Shown one piece after another: positions 8,225 through 17,420 of a DNA stretch of 64,000 nucleotides. Below the pieces are notes generated by a model that was not told the origin of the DNA, made no database searches, and saw nothing but the letters and a program-made list of their open reading frames with translations. Numbering within the stretch: the first letter of the stretch is position 1; each line of letters starts with the position of its first letter. Made by a program: the position numbers and the translations under genes. The DNA lies in the NCBI GenBank assembly GCA_009760855.2, contig WPIO01000034.1:3777501-3841500 (forward strand), in the 5' to 3' direction. This DNA is from Cristatella mucedo (taxonomy: Eukaryota; Bryozoa; Phylactolaemata; Cristatellidae).

Positions 8225-8376
8225 TTAATATACCACACATTTTAAGTAACTTTCTATTTCTGATACAGGTAGTTTACTAATATATGGATATACATTTTCA
8301 TTTTCGTTAACATTAAAAAGCATGTATTCATATTGTTTAACATAGTCATATGAGATAGTATTCTTTCAATATTCAT
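8225..8376 (-). pseudogene. Small-gene paralogue 1 (frameshifted)
   Basis: ATG at 8376 follows a TATATAGAAAAA stretch that overlaps the stop of the next paralogue. After about ten codons the frame shifts by one base and continues with VYPYISKLPVSEIESYLK to TAA 8225-8227. This matches VYPYISKLSNSEIEKLLK of the neighbouring gene. It is the shortest and most decayed of four related genes. Confidence 0.55.
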
Positions 8377-8381
8377 TTTTT

Positions 8382-8609
8382 CTATATATAAATACTACCA
8401 AGAATAGAATTTGCTAATATTTCATATTTTTCTATTTCATCATCTAAATCACACAATTTAAGTAACTTTTCTATTTCTGAATTAGATAGTTTACTAATAT
8501 AAGGATATACATCTTCTTTAGAATCAACATTAAATATTCTAATACAAATAAAATATGCACATTGTTTGATAGAATCATTAGATAAAATTATTAATATTCT
8601 TACATCCAT
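8382..8609 (-). CDS. Small-gene paralogue 2 (75 aa)
   Basis: An intact 75-residue frame beginning MDVRILIILSNDSIKQCAYF. Its second half has YISKLSNSEIEKLLKLCDLD, which is shared with the neighbouring small genes. ATATATATA stands at its ATG, and its own stop lies inside the start motif of the next gene downstream. Helical, no membrane span, function unknown. The family may be host-interaction or regulatory proteins, but nothing in the sequence decides this. Confidence 0.65.
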   Translation of the reverse strand: MDVRILIILSNDSIKQCAYFICIRIFNVDSKEDVYPYISKLSNSEIEKLLKLCDLDDEIEKYEILANSILGSIYI

Positions 8610-8627
8610 TATATATATAATAAAAAA

Positions 8628-8870
8628 TTAAAAATCATTTTGGAAAACTCTTGAGCAAATATTATCTAGCTTATTATTATAATCTTCTATTTTATCACAA
8701 ATATCACAAATTTTAATTAAATGTTCAATAGTTGAATCAGGTAACAAAGAAATAAAAGAAAATAGATTGTTAAGAATCTTAGATCCCCAAACTTTAAATC
8801 TTGTAGAACAAGCACTATTTGCAGTATTTTTTAGCTCTTTTACAACATAGAATCCTTGCAATTTTTTCAT
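8628..8870 (-). CDS. Small-gene paralogue 3 (80 aa)
   Basis: An 80-residue frame. The C-terminal half (SLLPDSTIEHLIKICDICDK) aligns with the same region of the two genes below it and the one above it. The N-terminus differs (KKLQGFYVVKELKNT). A TATATAGGAAG motif lies at about 8,871-8,882, but an out-of-frame ATG is closer to it than the one used here. The start is therefore uncertain by a few codons, or one base is off. Confidence 0.6.
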   Translation of the reverse strand: MKKLQGFYVVKELKNTANSACSTRFKVWGSKILNNLFSFISLLPDSTIEHLIKICDICDKIEDYNNKLDNICSRVFQNDF

Positions 8871-8909
8871 ACATCTTCCTATATAAAGTTTAAAAATTGC
8901 TTAATAAAA

Positions 8910-9184
8910 TTAATTAATAAATACTCCTGTTTTTGTTTTTAGTGTTTTAGATTTTTTATTTGCCTCTTCAAGTATCTCATTTATCTTACTACGACTCTCC
9001 ATTAGTTTGTCACATGTATGACATATATCTATAAGAATACTAATATAAAACTATCAAGATCTGGAATGAGTTTATCTAGTGAATGTTTGACTATACGTTG
9101 ATCTTGACCTTTAAGTTTTTGAAGACAGATTTGTATTGCCATTTCTCTAGATTGTTCACAACTTAAAATTCTTAAGACATCCAT
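8910..9184 (-). pseudogene. Small-gene paralogue 4 (frameshifted)
   Basis: ATG at 9184 directly follows CTTATATAGAAA. The frame begins MDVLRILSCEQSREMAIQIC, close to the MDVRIL start of paralogue 2. After about 45 codons it shifts one base near 9,045 and goes on with ILIDICHTCDKLMESRSKI, matching the LIKICDICDK region of paralogue 3, to TAA 8910-8912. It is slightly longer than its relatives, with a Lys-rich tail. Confidence 0.6.
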
Positions 9185-9196
9185 TTTCTATATAAG
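9185..9196 (-). promoter_or_regulatory. Viral gene-start motif
   Basis: The coding strand reads CTTATATAGAAA directly before ATG 9184. It is among the best matches to the block-wide consensus. Confidence 0.6.
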
Positions 9197-9221
9197 AAAA
9201 GATAATTTTATTTAATTGAAA

Positions 9222-9473
9222 TTAAATCTCTTCGCTTTCTGAATTGTCTAATGATTCAAGAGACTCTTTTTTACCAAATAGAAGTCCTTCTAAATCTACC
9301 TCTTCATCTTCTGATTCAGATTCAGATTCTGTTTCAATGTAAGATGATTCTTCAGAAGTATAAGACTCGGATTCAGATTCGGTTTCCATTTGATAATCAG
9401 GGTCATCTATTGAATCCTCCGAATACTCTGACTCACTATCAGAACTAGTAATATCGATTTCTTTGGGATCCAT
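9222..9473 (-). CDS. Highly acidic small protein (83 aa)
   Basis: An intact frame with ATG at 9473 immediately after ACTAATATAGG. Composition is extreme: Glu, Asp and Ser make up most of it, in SESES-type runs, with a few Tyr and one hydrophobic patch (VDLEGLLFGKK). Such proteins are predicted to be disordered and heavily phosphorylated, often acting as histone or DNA mimics or as acidic activators. No domain is visible. It stands between the four-gene family and the polymerase module. Confidence 0.7.
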   Translation of the reverse strand: MDPKEIDITSSDSESEYSEDSIDDPDYQMETESESESYTSEESSYIETESESESEDEEVDLEGLLFGKKESLESLDNSESEEI

Positions 9474-9497
9474 CCTATATTAGTAAAAATAATTTTT

Positions 9498-9650
9498 TTA
9501 ATATATATTTAATTTATCCATTGACTCGTATAGCTCTACTTCTTCTTGTATATAAACTAGTTTTTTATCATCTTGCTTTTTTGATTTATATGAAAATCTA
9601 CCTCTCTTTACTGGTAACGGTTTAGTATTTTCAATCTTTCTTTTCGGCAT
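9498..9650 (-). CDS. Tiny basic protein (50 aa) overlapping the end of the polymerase gene
   Basis: A 50-codon frame starting MPKRKIENTKPLPVKRGRF, ATG at 9650 directly after TTAGTATAG. Two basic clusters (PKRK and KRGRF) look like a bipartite nuclear localisation signal. The C-terminal half is acidic and helical. It overlaps the last codons of the polymerase frame by 20 bases. The start motif is the main reason to call it a gene; function unknown. Confidence 0.5.
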   Translation of the reverse strand: MPKRKIENTKPLPVKRGRFSYKSKKQDDKKLVYIQEEVELYESMDKLNIY

Positions 9651-9991
9651 CTATACTAATATTACAAGTTTTACAGTGGCCTGCACACTCTTTTATCCTA
9701 TAATGACCGTAAGAATAACTATGAATTCCATAGTCTAACCAATACCTTTTAAAGTCAAATGCTGATAGTGCTTTTTTAGATTGTGTTATAGTAAAATTTG
9801 ATGGTTTCTAGATTGAAATCTTGATTGATTGCACTAAACATCAAAACCAGTTTTAAGACAACCAACATAATCAGAATGAGTCAAACACTTCTTTACTACA
9901 TCTTTCTTTGTTCCTTTTGCTTTTTGACTGCAGATTTAACTTCTATTCCTTTATCTTTCTTTATAGCTATCTGCATTGAATAAAGTTTTGG
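9631..9991 (-). pseudogene. polB: DNA polymerase B, C-terminal segment (separated by LINE-A)
   Basis: Minus-strand coding resumes on the far side of the LINE-A insertion in the expected frame and ends at TGA 9631-9633. Recognisable C-terminal landmarks are VVKKCLTHSDYVGCLK and, after a frameshift, KKALSAFDFKRYWLDYG and SYGHY. These match the thumb/tail of Polinton-type polymerases. It has two one-base frameshifts (in an A run near 9,910 and near 9,800) and one in-frame TAG at 9834-9836. Confidence 0.8.
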
Positions 9992-12046
9992 TTTATAAAA
10001 ACATTGTTGAATCACAGATGCACAATCCAAAAATACTAATGTCGACGATCAACCATCTCCTCAACCGTTCCCAGATTAGCTCCTTACCTGATGATCCTTG
10101 AGATGATCTAGCTGATCGCTTCTCTCGATTCTTTGTGCAGAAGATAGACAAGATCAGGGAATCCATCCCTGCGATGACAACGTCTCCACTAGAATGCTGT
10201 TCCCCGATTCCTGGCTGCACCTCAATGTCTACATTTAAGCAGGTCACTAGTGATCTAGTCCTGAAGTTCGTATCTCAATCGAAGAAGACAACAAGTCCTC
10301 TGGACCCTATTCCCACTGCCTTGCTCATACGTTGCATTGATCTGCTGCTGCCATGCATAACTAACAACATTAATATGTCATTGGCCTCAGGTCATGTCCC
10401 AGCACCTTTCAAAAAAGCTGTAGTCAGGCCACTTCTCAAGAAAGCGACACTCGACCAAGAGAACTTGAGCAACTACCGCCCAGTCTCCCTTCTACCATTC
10501 CTATCAAAGACACTGGAACGGGTCGTGGCGGACCAGCTAAACTCATATCGAAACCTCACACCTAGTAAGTTCCGGTCTGGCTTTAGAGCTAATCGCTCCA
10601 CAGAGTCAGCATTGCTTAGGGTATGCAACGACTTACTTAGGAATGCAGACATTGGTAGAGTGTCTCTGCTTGATTTGCTTGATCTTTCGGCAGCTTTTGA
10701 TACCATCGACCACAAAGTTCTTCTAGAGCGCCTCTCATCTCGCCTGGGCATCACTGGCACTGCTCTGCAATGGTTCACGTTCTATCTCAGTGGCAGACTC
10801 CAGAGTATTGACGTGAATGGACAAAGATCATCTGAGGTACCTCTGAAATATGGCGTACCTCAGGGCTCCGTGCTAGGTCTGGTTCTTTTCACGGTTTATA
10901 CTCTGCCTCTTGCTGATGGGATTGCCAAGCACAATCTAAGCTTTCACTTCTATGCGGATGACACTCAGTTGTACCTTTGCTTTGATCCCTCCCAGCCTTC
11001 GAGCATCTCAAATTCTCTCAACTCACTTGCTGCATGCGTTGATGACATTTGCACACGGATGGCAGCAAATTTTCTTAAATAGAACGATGATAAAACTAAC
11101 TTACTAGTTATGGACAAACCCAGTGTGATTCAGAAATTGGAAAGGCTGATGCTCAAAATCAGCTCTGCCAGCACATCTCCTGTTGAATCTACACGAAATC
11201 TAGGTGTCATGTTCCAAAGCGACCTCTCGTTAGACGACCATATCAGCTCCACAGTCAAATCCGCCTATTTTCAGCTTCATAACATTGCTAAAATTCGGGC
11301 TTGTTTAGATAAAGATACCACTTCTAAGTTGGTCCATGCATTCGTGACATCTCGTCTCGACTTCTGCAACTCACTGCTTACTGGCCTACCAGCATGTGCG
11401 ATCAGGCGATTGCAGCTGGTGCAAAACTCGGCAGCTAGACTTGTCTGCCGTGAGCGTCGCAGTTGCCACATTACTCCACTTCTCGCCAACCTGCACTGGC
11501 TACCAGTCAAGCAACGGATTGACTTTAAGGTTTTGTCGCTCACTTTTAGGTCCCTTCATTCTATGGCTCCAGTCTATCTGTCAGATATACTACCCCATCA
11601 GGCCAAGCATCGTACCACCCGTTTTTCGGAATCCAACAGTCTAGAAATACCTCGTACAAACCTCAAATCCTTTGGAGACCGTGCATTTAGTTCGTATGCT
11701 CCCAAAGCCTGGAACTCCCTCCCGACCTGCGTCAGAACATCCCCTGACCTGACCACATTTAAAGGGAACCTAAAAACACACCTATTTAGGACAGCATTTA
11801 GTGGGTCCCTGTGATTCGTCCTTCACGTGCCTATGCGTGCTGACACTGTGCATGCTGCCACTAACCACATTTGCATGCTGACCCTGTGCATTTCACCCCT
11901 AACCATGTTATTCATTTCGTTTGTTTTTCAAGCATGATTTTACTTACCATTCAATTGCATTTCACTTTACAGCAAATGTAAAGCGCCTAGAGAGAGATTA
12001 AGTTCTCTGAGGGCGCTTTATCAAGTGAATTATTATTATTATTATT
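9992..12046 (+). mobile_element. LINE-A copy (CR1/L2-like non-LTR retrotransposon) inside the polymerase gene
   Basis: A plus-oriented, 5'-truncated copy of about 2 kb. It encodes reverse transcriptase with NYRPVSLLPFLSKTLERV, the LLDLSAAFDTIDHK block, GVPQGSVLG and the catalytic FHFYADDTQLYL. A C-terminal region follows (LDFCNSLLTGLPACAIRRL, NLHWLPVKQRIDFKVL). One in-frame TAG (about 11,080) splits the frame into 10,135-11,082 and 11,110-11,814. The 3' UTR ends with a short GC hairpin (AAAGCGCC...GGGCGCTTT type) and a (TTA)n tail. A four-base TTGG occurs at both edges. Confidence 0.93.
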
Positions 12047-12047
12047 G

Positions 12048-15000
12048 GTCTTAAGAAAACTCCCTCACCAAGTACTATTGATTTTTCAATCATATCATCT
12101 TTTTCATCTCTAATGAAATCTTTTGTTCTTAGATCTACTGAATATTTTTCACACATTTCATCCTTGAATTTGCCTAGACTTCCCTTATTAGCAGGTATAA
12201 TCTTTTCTGCTCCTTCTACTTTCCATATACCTTGATTCTTAGGATAACCAGACAAATCTAGGTAATCTAAATTTTTTTCAAAGTCTCTATAAACATTATC
12301 AGTATTTATTTGCATTACCAAAGAATCAGTGTCAGTATAAACAAGTGTTACTTTATCATTGTAATAATCTTTTATTGTGTTATAATAGAAATCCTGCATT
12401 ATTAGTTTTGAAATATCTAGAATTGTAAAACCTCAATAAATAGATTTATCAAGACAGATCTCTGCTTTCGTTGTTTCAACTCCAACTAAATCTCGATTAA
12501 ACAATTTTCTATCTTTAAACCTTGCGCTCATTACTCTTTTATCTGAAACTGCAATATCCTTATCATATTTTAGATCAAACAATTCAATGTTTACTCGTTC
12601 TCTAACATTTTCCATTGTCTTTCCAAAGAATGGATCGTTTTTGAGTTTATAATATTCCTTTTCAAACTCGTCCTTTGCTACTTTTATTCTTTCAGTCTTA
12701 TTAACTATATATCCACTCAACCATCTACTTTGTGTAAAAAGCATTACTCTATGGATCTTTGTTAATACATATCCTCTTTCAATTGCAAGTTGTAGATTTC
12801 TATAATGGATAACATATTTAACTCTAGGTTCTAGATCAACATTCAGTTTTTCAACTTTCGTTTCACATTCATCTATTTTCTTCTTATCATCCCTTAACAA
12901 CGTTTTCTTTTGATATTCAGAGTATTCTTCAACACCCACTTTTCTCCTAATTGGTAGAATAGGACAATCAGTGTGAGTGTCGTGTAGTTCTTCTGAGCAG
13001 TGCGTATCCACTTCAAAAGCATAACCAGTTTCTGCATCCTCTTTTAATGATAATATCTTTTTAGTTGTAATCTTCTTTATTTGTTTACTATCTAAAAACT
13101 TGAAATTAGAAATTGGAAGTGGCTGTGTCATTGCTGTAGCATATAATGAATTTGCATCAACGTAAAGTAACCAACTCTTTTCTTTAGTACTATCATAATT
13201 AGAAGCCATTTCATTGTTTGCTTTGACATATATCTACATGATGCTTGCGTTATTCATCCTCTTATTGCACTTTCAAAGAAGTCAAAATGTTCAAAGTTTG
13301 TTAATAAATCTAATTTAACCTTTGAAAATCTCAAACCTGCAGACCAAGTTAAACCTGGTGCTGTAAGGAAATTGGCAGGATCTAAACCATCAATTTTCTT
13401 TGATAAATGTCTAAAATGTTGAAATACATCTGCAAGTAGAAGGACATCCATAGTTAGATAAATATAGCTATACTTTTCTAATGTATCTTCTGTGCTTGGA
13501 TCTATTTTTTTCATCAATGCCCAAACTTTCTTAACACGATCATAATCTTTTTCATCTATGTTTGCATCATTTAATGTGCTATAAAAACTTTTAAGTGGGC
13601 GTAGTGACTTTTCATCTAGTTTTGAAAATGAGTCTATATACTCATAGGGCAATATACCTTTTTCTTTTAATAGATTGAATTCATTATCATCCAACCTTGA
13701 AAAGTATTTTCTTGTTTGTTCTAATGGTTTTCATTATTTAACAACATAATTTACAAGATCTGCTAAACCTTTTTGCAACATTTGTAAAGAGTCTTTAAAA
13801 CTAAGTGAGCCAATTTCAATGTTTAAATATTTCTCCATGTTATTGGCAATGACTTTTTTATCTAGTTTTAAATCTTGAAACTCCTGTACTAATAAATGTG
13901 AGTCATAACCTTTTAAGTAGTGAGTAAATATTGGAAGCTTAAACTTCTTAGGATTAATGCTGAGATTTACGTTGCAAGCATTATACCCCTATAATTTCCT
14001 GTTAAATGACAATGATCTAAAACTGTATCTCCATCTAAATCTAAATCGCAAATATGACAAGCAGTTGCATTCTCAAAATCTTTTTTGTCTTCTTCCTTAA
14101 AATTACTATGATCAAACTTTTCATATTTATCAAGAATAGGTTTCATTTAATTTTTTTATTGTTTCAACTTCTTCTAACAAACTTTTTAATAGATCTCTAA
14201 CATTATTTGAACCATTGAATAATTTAAATGTTCTTTTTTTTCTTCATAACCAATAATAGTATAAGCAGATGAATAAGGAATATGCTTTTGAAAAGTGCCT
14301 TGTGGAGTAGTAGGATATTCTTTATCTGTTTTTCTAACGCTTGTAAGTAAGCATTCAAAGTCTGCATAAGCAACATAAGGACATCATAACTTTTTATCAT
14401 AATCTCTAAAATAACATTTATCTCCTTTTTTACTATTTGCTATCACTTGGCATCCTTATCCTAGATTTGCCATCATTTCCACGTTTGCATGCATCAACAC
14501 GTGACTCTAGTTTTTCTTTAGAGTAAAATCTACACAAACATCTTTTACAAGTAAGCTGTATTCCATATCCTTTGCTACTTCTACACAATCCATTGAAGTT
14601 TTTAATAATTACATAATGAAAGTTGCTTTTGTTTGGAGGGCTATACAAAAGAAGATCTACATGCCTCTCTTTCTCTTCTTAAACTACTATAAGTGGAGTA
14701 AGAATTGTATTACCATATTCGTAAACATTAATAGCTATGTTAAATAATTCAGCTAAATGAGGAATATCAACAAAATTTAATGCGTTTGAAGGATAATTTT
14801 CTTTAACGTTGAACAAATCTTCTATTCTCTTTAGATGCTGTGAACATTTCTCATGTAGTATTTCCTTTAAATCAGCCATAGATTCTGGATGGTTATCTCT
14901 CCAGTGAAGAAACCTTAACACACACCATAAAGCACAACAATTATCTGATTCATTCTTTATATTAATTGTTGATCTCTTCTTTTCTAATCCTTCTGGCATT

Positions 15001-15162
15001 GGTAAGTAACTACCGCCGAATTTGGGTCGAAAATAAGAAAACTTTGCATAAATAGCATTAACTCTAACTATAATCCAATTAGAACCTCTTTCTAACCATT
15101 CCTCTACTTTCTTTTTAAAAGCTGCAAATTGTGTTCTAATTATTCTATCAATATCTAAAACT
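12048..15162 (-). pseudogene. polB: Protein-primed family B DNA polymerase, exonuclease and palm domains
   Basis: Replicative polymerase of the Polinton/adintovirus type. In order along the minus strand: Exo I AYADFE (about 14,353-14,368); a zinc knuckle CHIC...DHCHLTGNYRG (about 13,985-14,060); Exo II YLKGYDSHLL (about 13,895-13,925); Exo III YSYIYLTMD (about 13,450); motif A LYVDANSLYATAM (about 13,158); the family-specific motif B FFGKTMENVRERV (about 12,595-12,632); motif C VYTDTDSL (about 12,320-12,340). Breaks: TAA 14679, TGA 14384, adjacent TAA-TGA at 13731-13736, TGA 13254 and TGA 12433. There are frameshifts in A runs near 14,240 and 14,155, and near 13,985 and 13,230. LINE-A ends the segment. 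The gene cannot make an active enzyme as it stands. Confidence 0.93.
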
Positions 15163-15699
15163 CTATTTATTTTTAAATTTTGTTATTCCTGCAAATGGTT
15201 GGTAATTATAAGCACCACTTTCTGAAGCTAAAATAGGTGAAATAACAAGGGTCATTTTTAAGTCACTCTTGTTTTTAAGTAATTCTTTTATAACTAATTT
15301 AAGTTCTGCTCCAATCTTATCATATATTACATCAAAATCAATTACGTTCTTATCTAGTCCAATGTATTCATAACCTAAGAATTTACCATCAGAAGATTTT
15401 CCTAAAAACCAACCTGTTTCCTGTATCTTCATAAGCCTCATGGACTCTTTATCGAAAGACCATCTACTTTTAGACTTAGTGGTTTTCTTATCAATAGGAT
15501 TATCTAGTTTTATAGTTGTTGGTGAACTTAGAGTTGCAATCAATGCATCTACACTGTCTTTTGAGAAAGGATATTTTGGAAGAAGACCTGTACGTTTTCT
15601 TACCTCTTCTCTAATACGTTTTGCATGATCGCTAAATTTTTCTCCCTCCTGTCGCATAAAGTTATCAATGTTTTGAGACATGTATATAAAGATAGACAC
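15163..15699 (-). pseudogene. polB: DNA polymerase B, N-terminal segment
   Basis: A 178-codon frame with ATG at 15699 after ATCTTTATATAC. Its end (LVIKELLKNKSDLKMTLVIS, then a PFAGIT segment) has the layout of the N-terminus of Polinton polymerases. The continuation (INRVLDIDRIIRTQF) follows in the next frame at about 15,165, so a one-base slip separates it from the main polymerase frame. It could also be a separate short gene ending here. The N-terminal DNA-packing region is Lys-rich. Confidence 0.7.
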
Positions 15700-15776
15700 A
15701 ATTTATTTAATTAAATATTTAATTAATTTCAATTATATTTTACTCTTATATAGTCACATCAACCTAAACAACTCTT
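15700..15776. other. AT-rich end of the viral block, no gene
   Basis: Seventy-seven AT-rich bases lie between the polymerase start and the palindrome. They contain TAATTAA-type runs and no open frame, and may be part of the viral terminal region. Confidence 0.4.
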
Positions 15777-15951
15777 AGTAGATATAAAATGAAGGGTATG
15801 GAGAATAGGGTCTCGAGGATGACGGCAGCCATTAAATAAATCGGACGAAGATAATCGAACGGAGTGAGATTATTATATGAGGACGATTTATTTAATTGAT
15901 GACGTCATTCGATCGAGCCCTAGGCTACATGCCATTCATTTTATATTTACT
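15777..15951. repeat. Imperfect 175-bp palindrome at the virus-flank boundary
   Basis: The left arm (15,777-15,843) and right arm (15,884-15,951) are inverted copies of each other, about 80 percent identical by eye, with a 40-bp centre. The inner 13 bases (ATTAAATAAATCG and its complement) are perfect. The composition changes from AT-rich viral to GC-rich flank right at this element. It may be a folded terminal sequence of the virus or a MITE-like element. Confidence 0.75.
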
Positions 15952-17328
15952 GACCGAACGGGTCTCTTCCGTGCGATCGATTTTTGGAGCTTCCGCTTCC
16001 GCTCGCTAGCGCTGGGGCGTGGCCCTCACTCTCGCGCCTCGGCCGTCCGTCTTAGCGGGGCGGCTCGTTGTTTGCACACGGCGATCGCTGTTCAAAGCTT
16101 GGGCACATTTTCTTATTTGCCGCTTGGGGCGGCGATGAGCGCGGCTCGTCCGAGATTCGCTCCGCCCCTGCTTAGCGACCGAGTGTCAACACAAGAGCAG
16201 CGACTGCCGCGTCGATGATGAGTCCCACGATGGTCAGAGAACGAGAGCGACGGATGGCGGACGGCGCGCCGTCGACCTTCGAGCGAGCTTGGCTAGCGAG
16301 CCTTGCCGAAGCAGCTGGCTGCTTGCCCTGCAAGAAAATCGGCAGGTGAGAGCTGCACGGCGGAGCGTGAGAGCGCTGCACGGCGGAGCGCGGCGGCGGC
16401 AGCAGCAGCCTGCTCCACGCGCTCGCTCTGAGCGGGCAAAGCCGGCGGCGGTGGCTGCGGCAGCAGGAGGCAGCGAAGGGCTGCAGCGGAGGACAGCAGA
16501 AGCGGACGGAAGCGGAAGGCGGTTGCGGGCGTCGCTGCAAAGCGCGACGGTCGCGCGGCGCCTCGAGAATGCCGCATGCTCGGGGGTGCGGAAGCAGCTC
16601 GATGGCTCCGTCCGATGCGGCAGCAGCGGGATGGCTCCGTCCGGTGCGGCAGCAGCGCGATGGCTCCGTCCGATGCGGCAGCAGCGAGATGGCTCCGTCC
16701 GATGCACGGGAGCAGCGCGATGGCTCCGTCCGATGCACGGGAGCGATGCACGTCCTCCCCCGCCGCGCCACCCAAGTTCCGGCGGCCCTTCGACGCCAGG
16801 CGTCTCGTGCCGAACGAGACGCCACGAGACGCCGCCGAGGCAGCGCGCGGAGCTGCCACTGCTGCTGCTGCAGCGGTGGCCGCTGCAAGCTGCATCTAAC
16901 AGTGGCTTTCCCGCAGCTAGCCAAGAGCTAGCTGCTAGCCAAGAGCTAGCCAAGAGCTAGCTGCAGCAGATGGTGCCACCCAGTGGCTGTAGGGTTTGCC
17001 CGTTCGCCATCAGTAGTTACGCACCCAGTGAAAGCACGTGCTCCAATTGGGCCGCCATTGGGGCCGCCAGCAGCAGCTCAAGCTGCTTAGCAGCTAAAGA
17101 GCGACGTCCAATAGCAAAGAGAAATGATGGAGCGCGTGGAGTATATACAGTCTCCAGCATGTGAAGATGCCTATATAGGCCTGGTTAAGATGAAGAATAT
17201 ACGTACAATTGTGGTCAAAGTAAGTCGACCAATGTCTGAGCATGCATCTGCTCTCCTTTTTTACTCTCTGTGCCTTTTTCAGAATCTGACCTTGAAAAAT
17301 ACCAGCGTGCTAGTTTTTTTGCAGTGAA

Positions 17329-17330
<2 letters not shown>
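15952..17330. other. GC-rich CpG-dense stretch, no supported gene
   Basis: From 16,000 to 16,900 the DNA is so GC-rich and repeat-laden that most frames are open on both strands. None of the translations has a domain, and all are Arg/Ala/Ser/Pro-rich. I do not call a gene. It may be a CpG island or promoter region. Direct repeats of AAGAGCTAGC type lie at 16,918-16,962. Confidence 0.5.
16593..16750. repeat. Five-copy GC-rich minisatellite (28-31 bp unit)
   Basis: Five units share the core GATGGCTCCGTCCGATGC, each preceded by a GCAGCAGCG-like spacer; the last two have an ACGGGA insertion. The unit length is not constant, so the array does not keep a reading frame. Confidence 0.85.

Positions 17331-17418
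<88 letters not shown>
17331..17418. repeat. (AG)n microsatellite
   Basis: About 88 bases of uninterrupted AG dinucleotides. Confidence 0.98.

Positions 17419-17420
<2 letters not shown>

Larger units (their letters stand above)
1..15776. mobile_element. Endogenous Polinton/adintovirus-like dsDNA virus block (left end outside window)
   Basis: The block is AT-rich and tightly packed with small intronless genes on both strands, unlike the GC-richer flank. Seen: all family B polymerase motifs in the protein-primed Polinton style, an adenain-like protease triad, a YxGPG/HDxxY phospholipase A2, a fibre-type protein and an HNH endonuclease. Known: this combination is typical of Polintons/Mavericks and adintoviruses. 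Inferred: an integrated copy, since two LINE copies of families also present in the flank sit inside it and many frames are broken. Integrase, packaging ATPase and major capsid genes are not visible and may lie to the left. Confidence 0.88.

Noticed and set aside
9251-9448. 65-codon plus frame opposite the acidic protein
   Set aside because: Antisense shadow; the minus frame has the start motif.
16172-16960. Long overlapping open frames of 200-250 codons on both strands
   Set aside because: They arise from high GC content and a tandem repeat; all frames are open at once and none has a domain.
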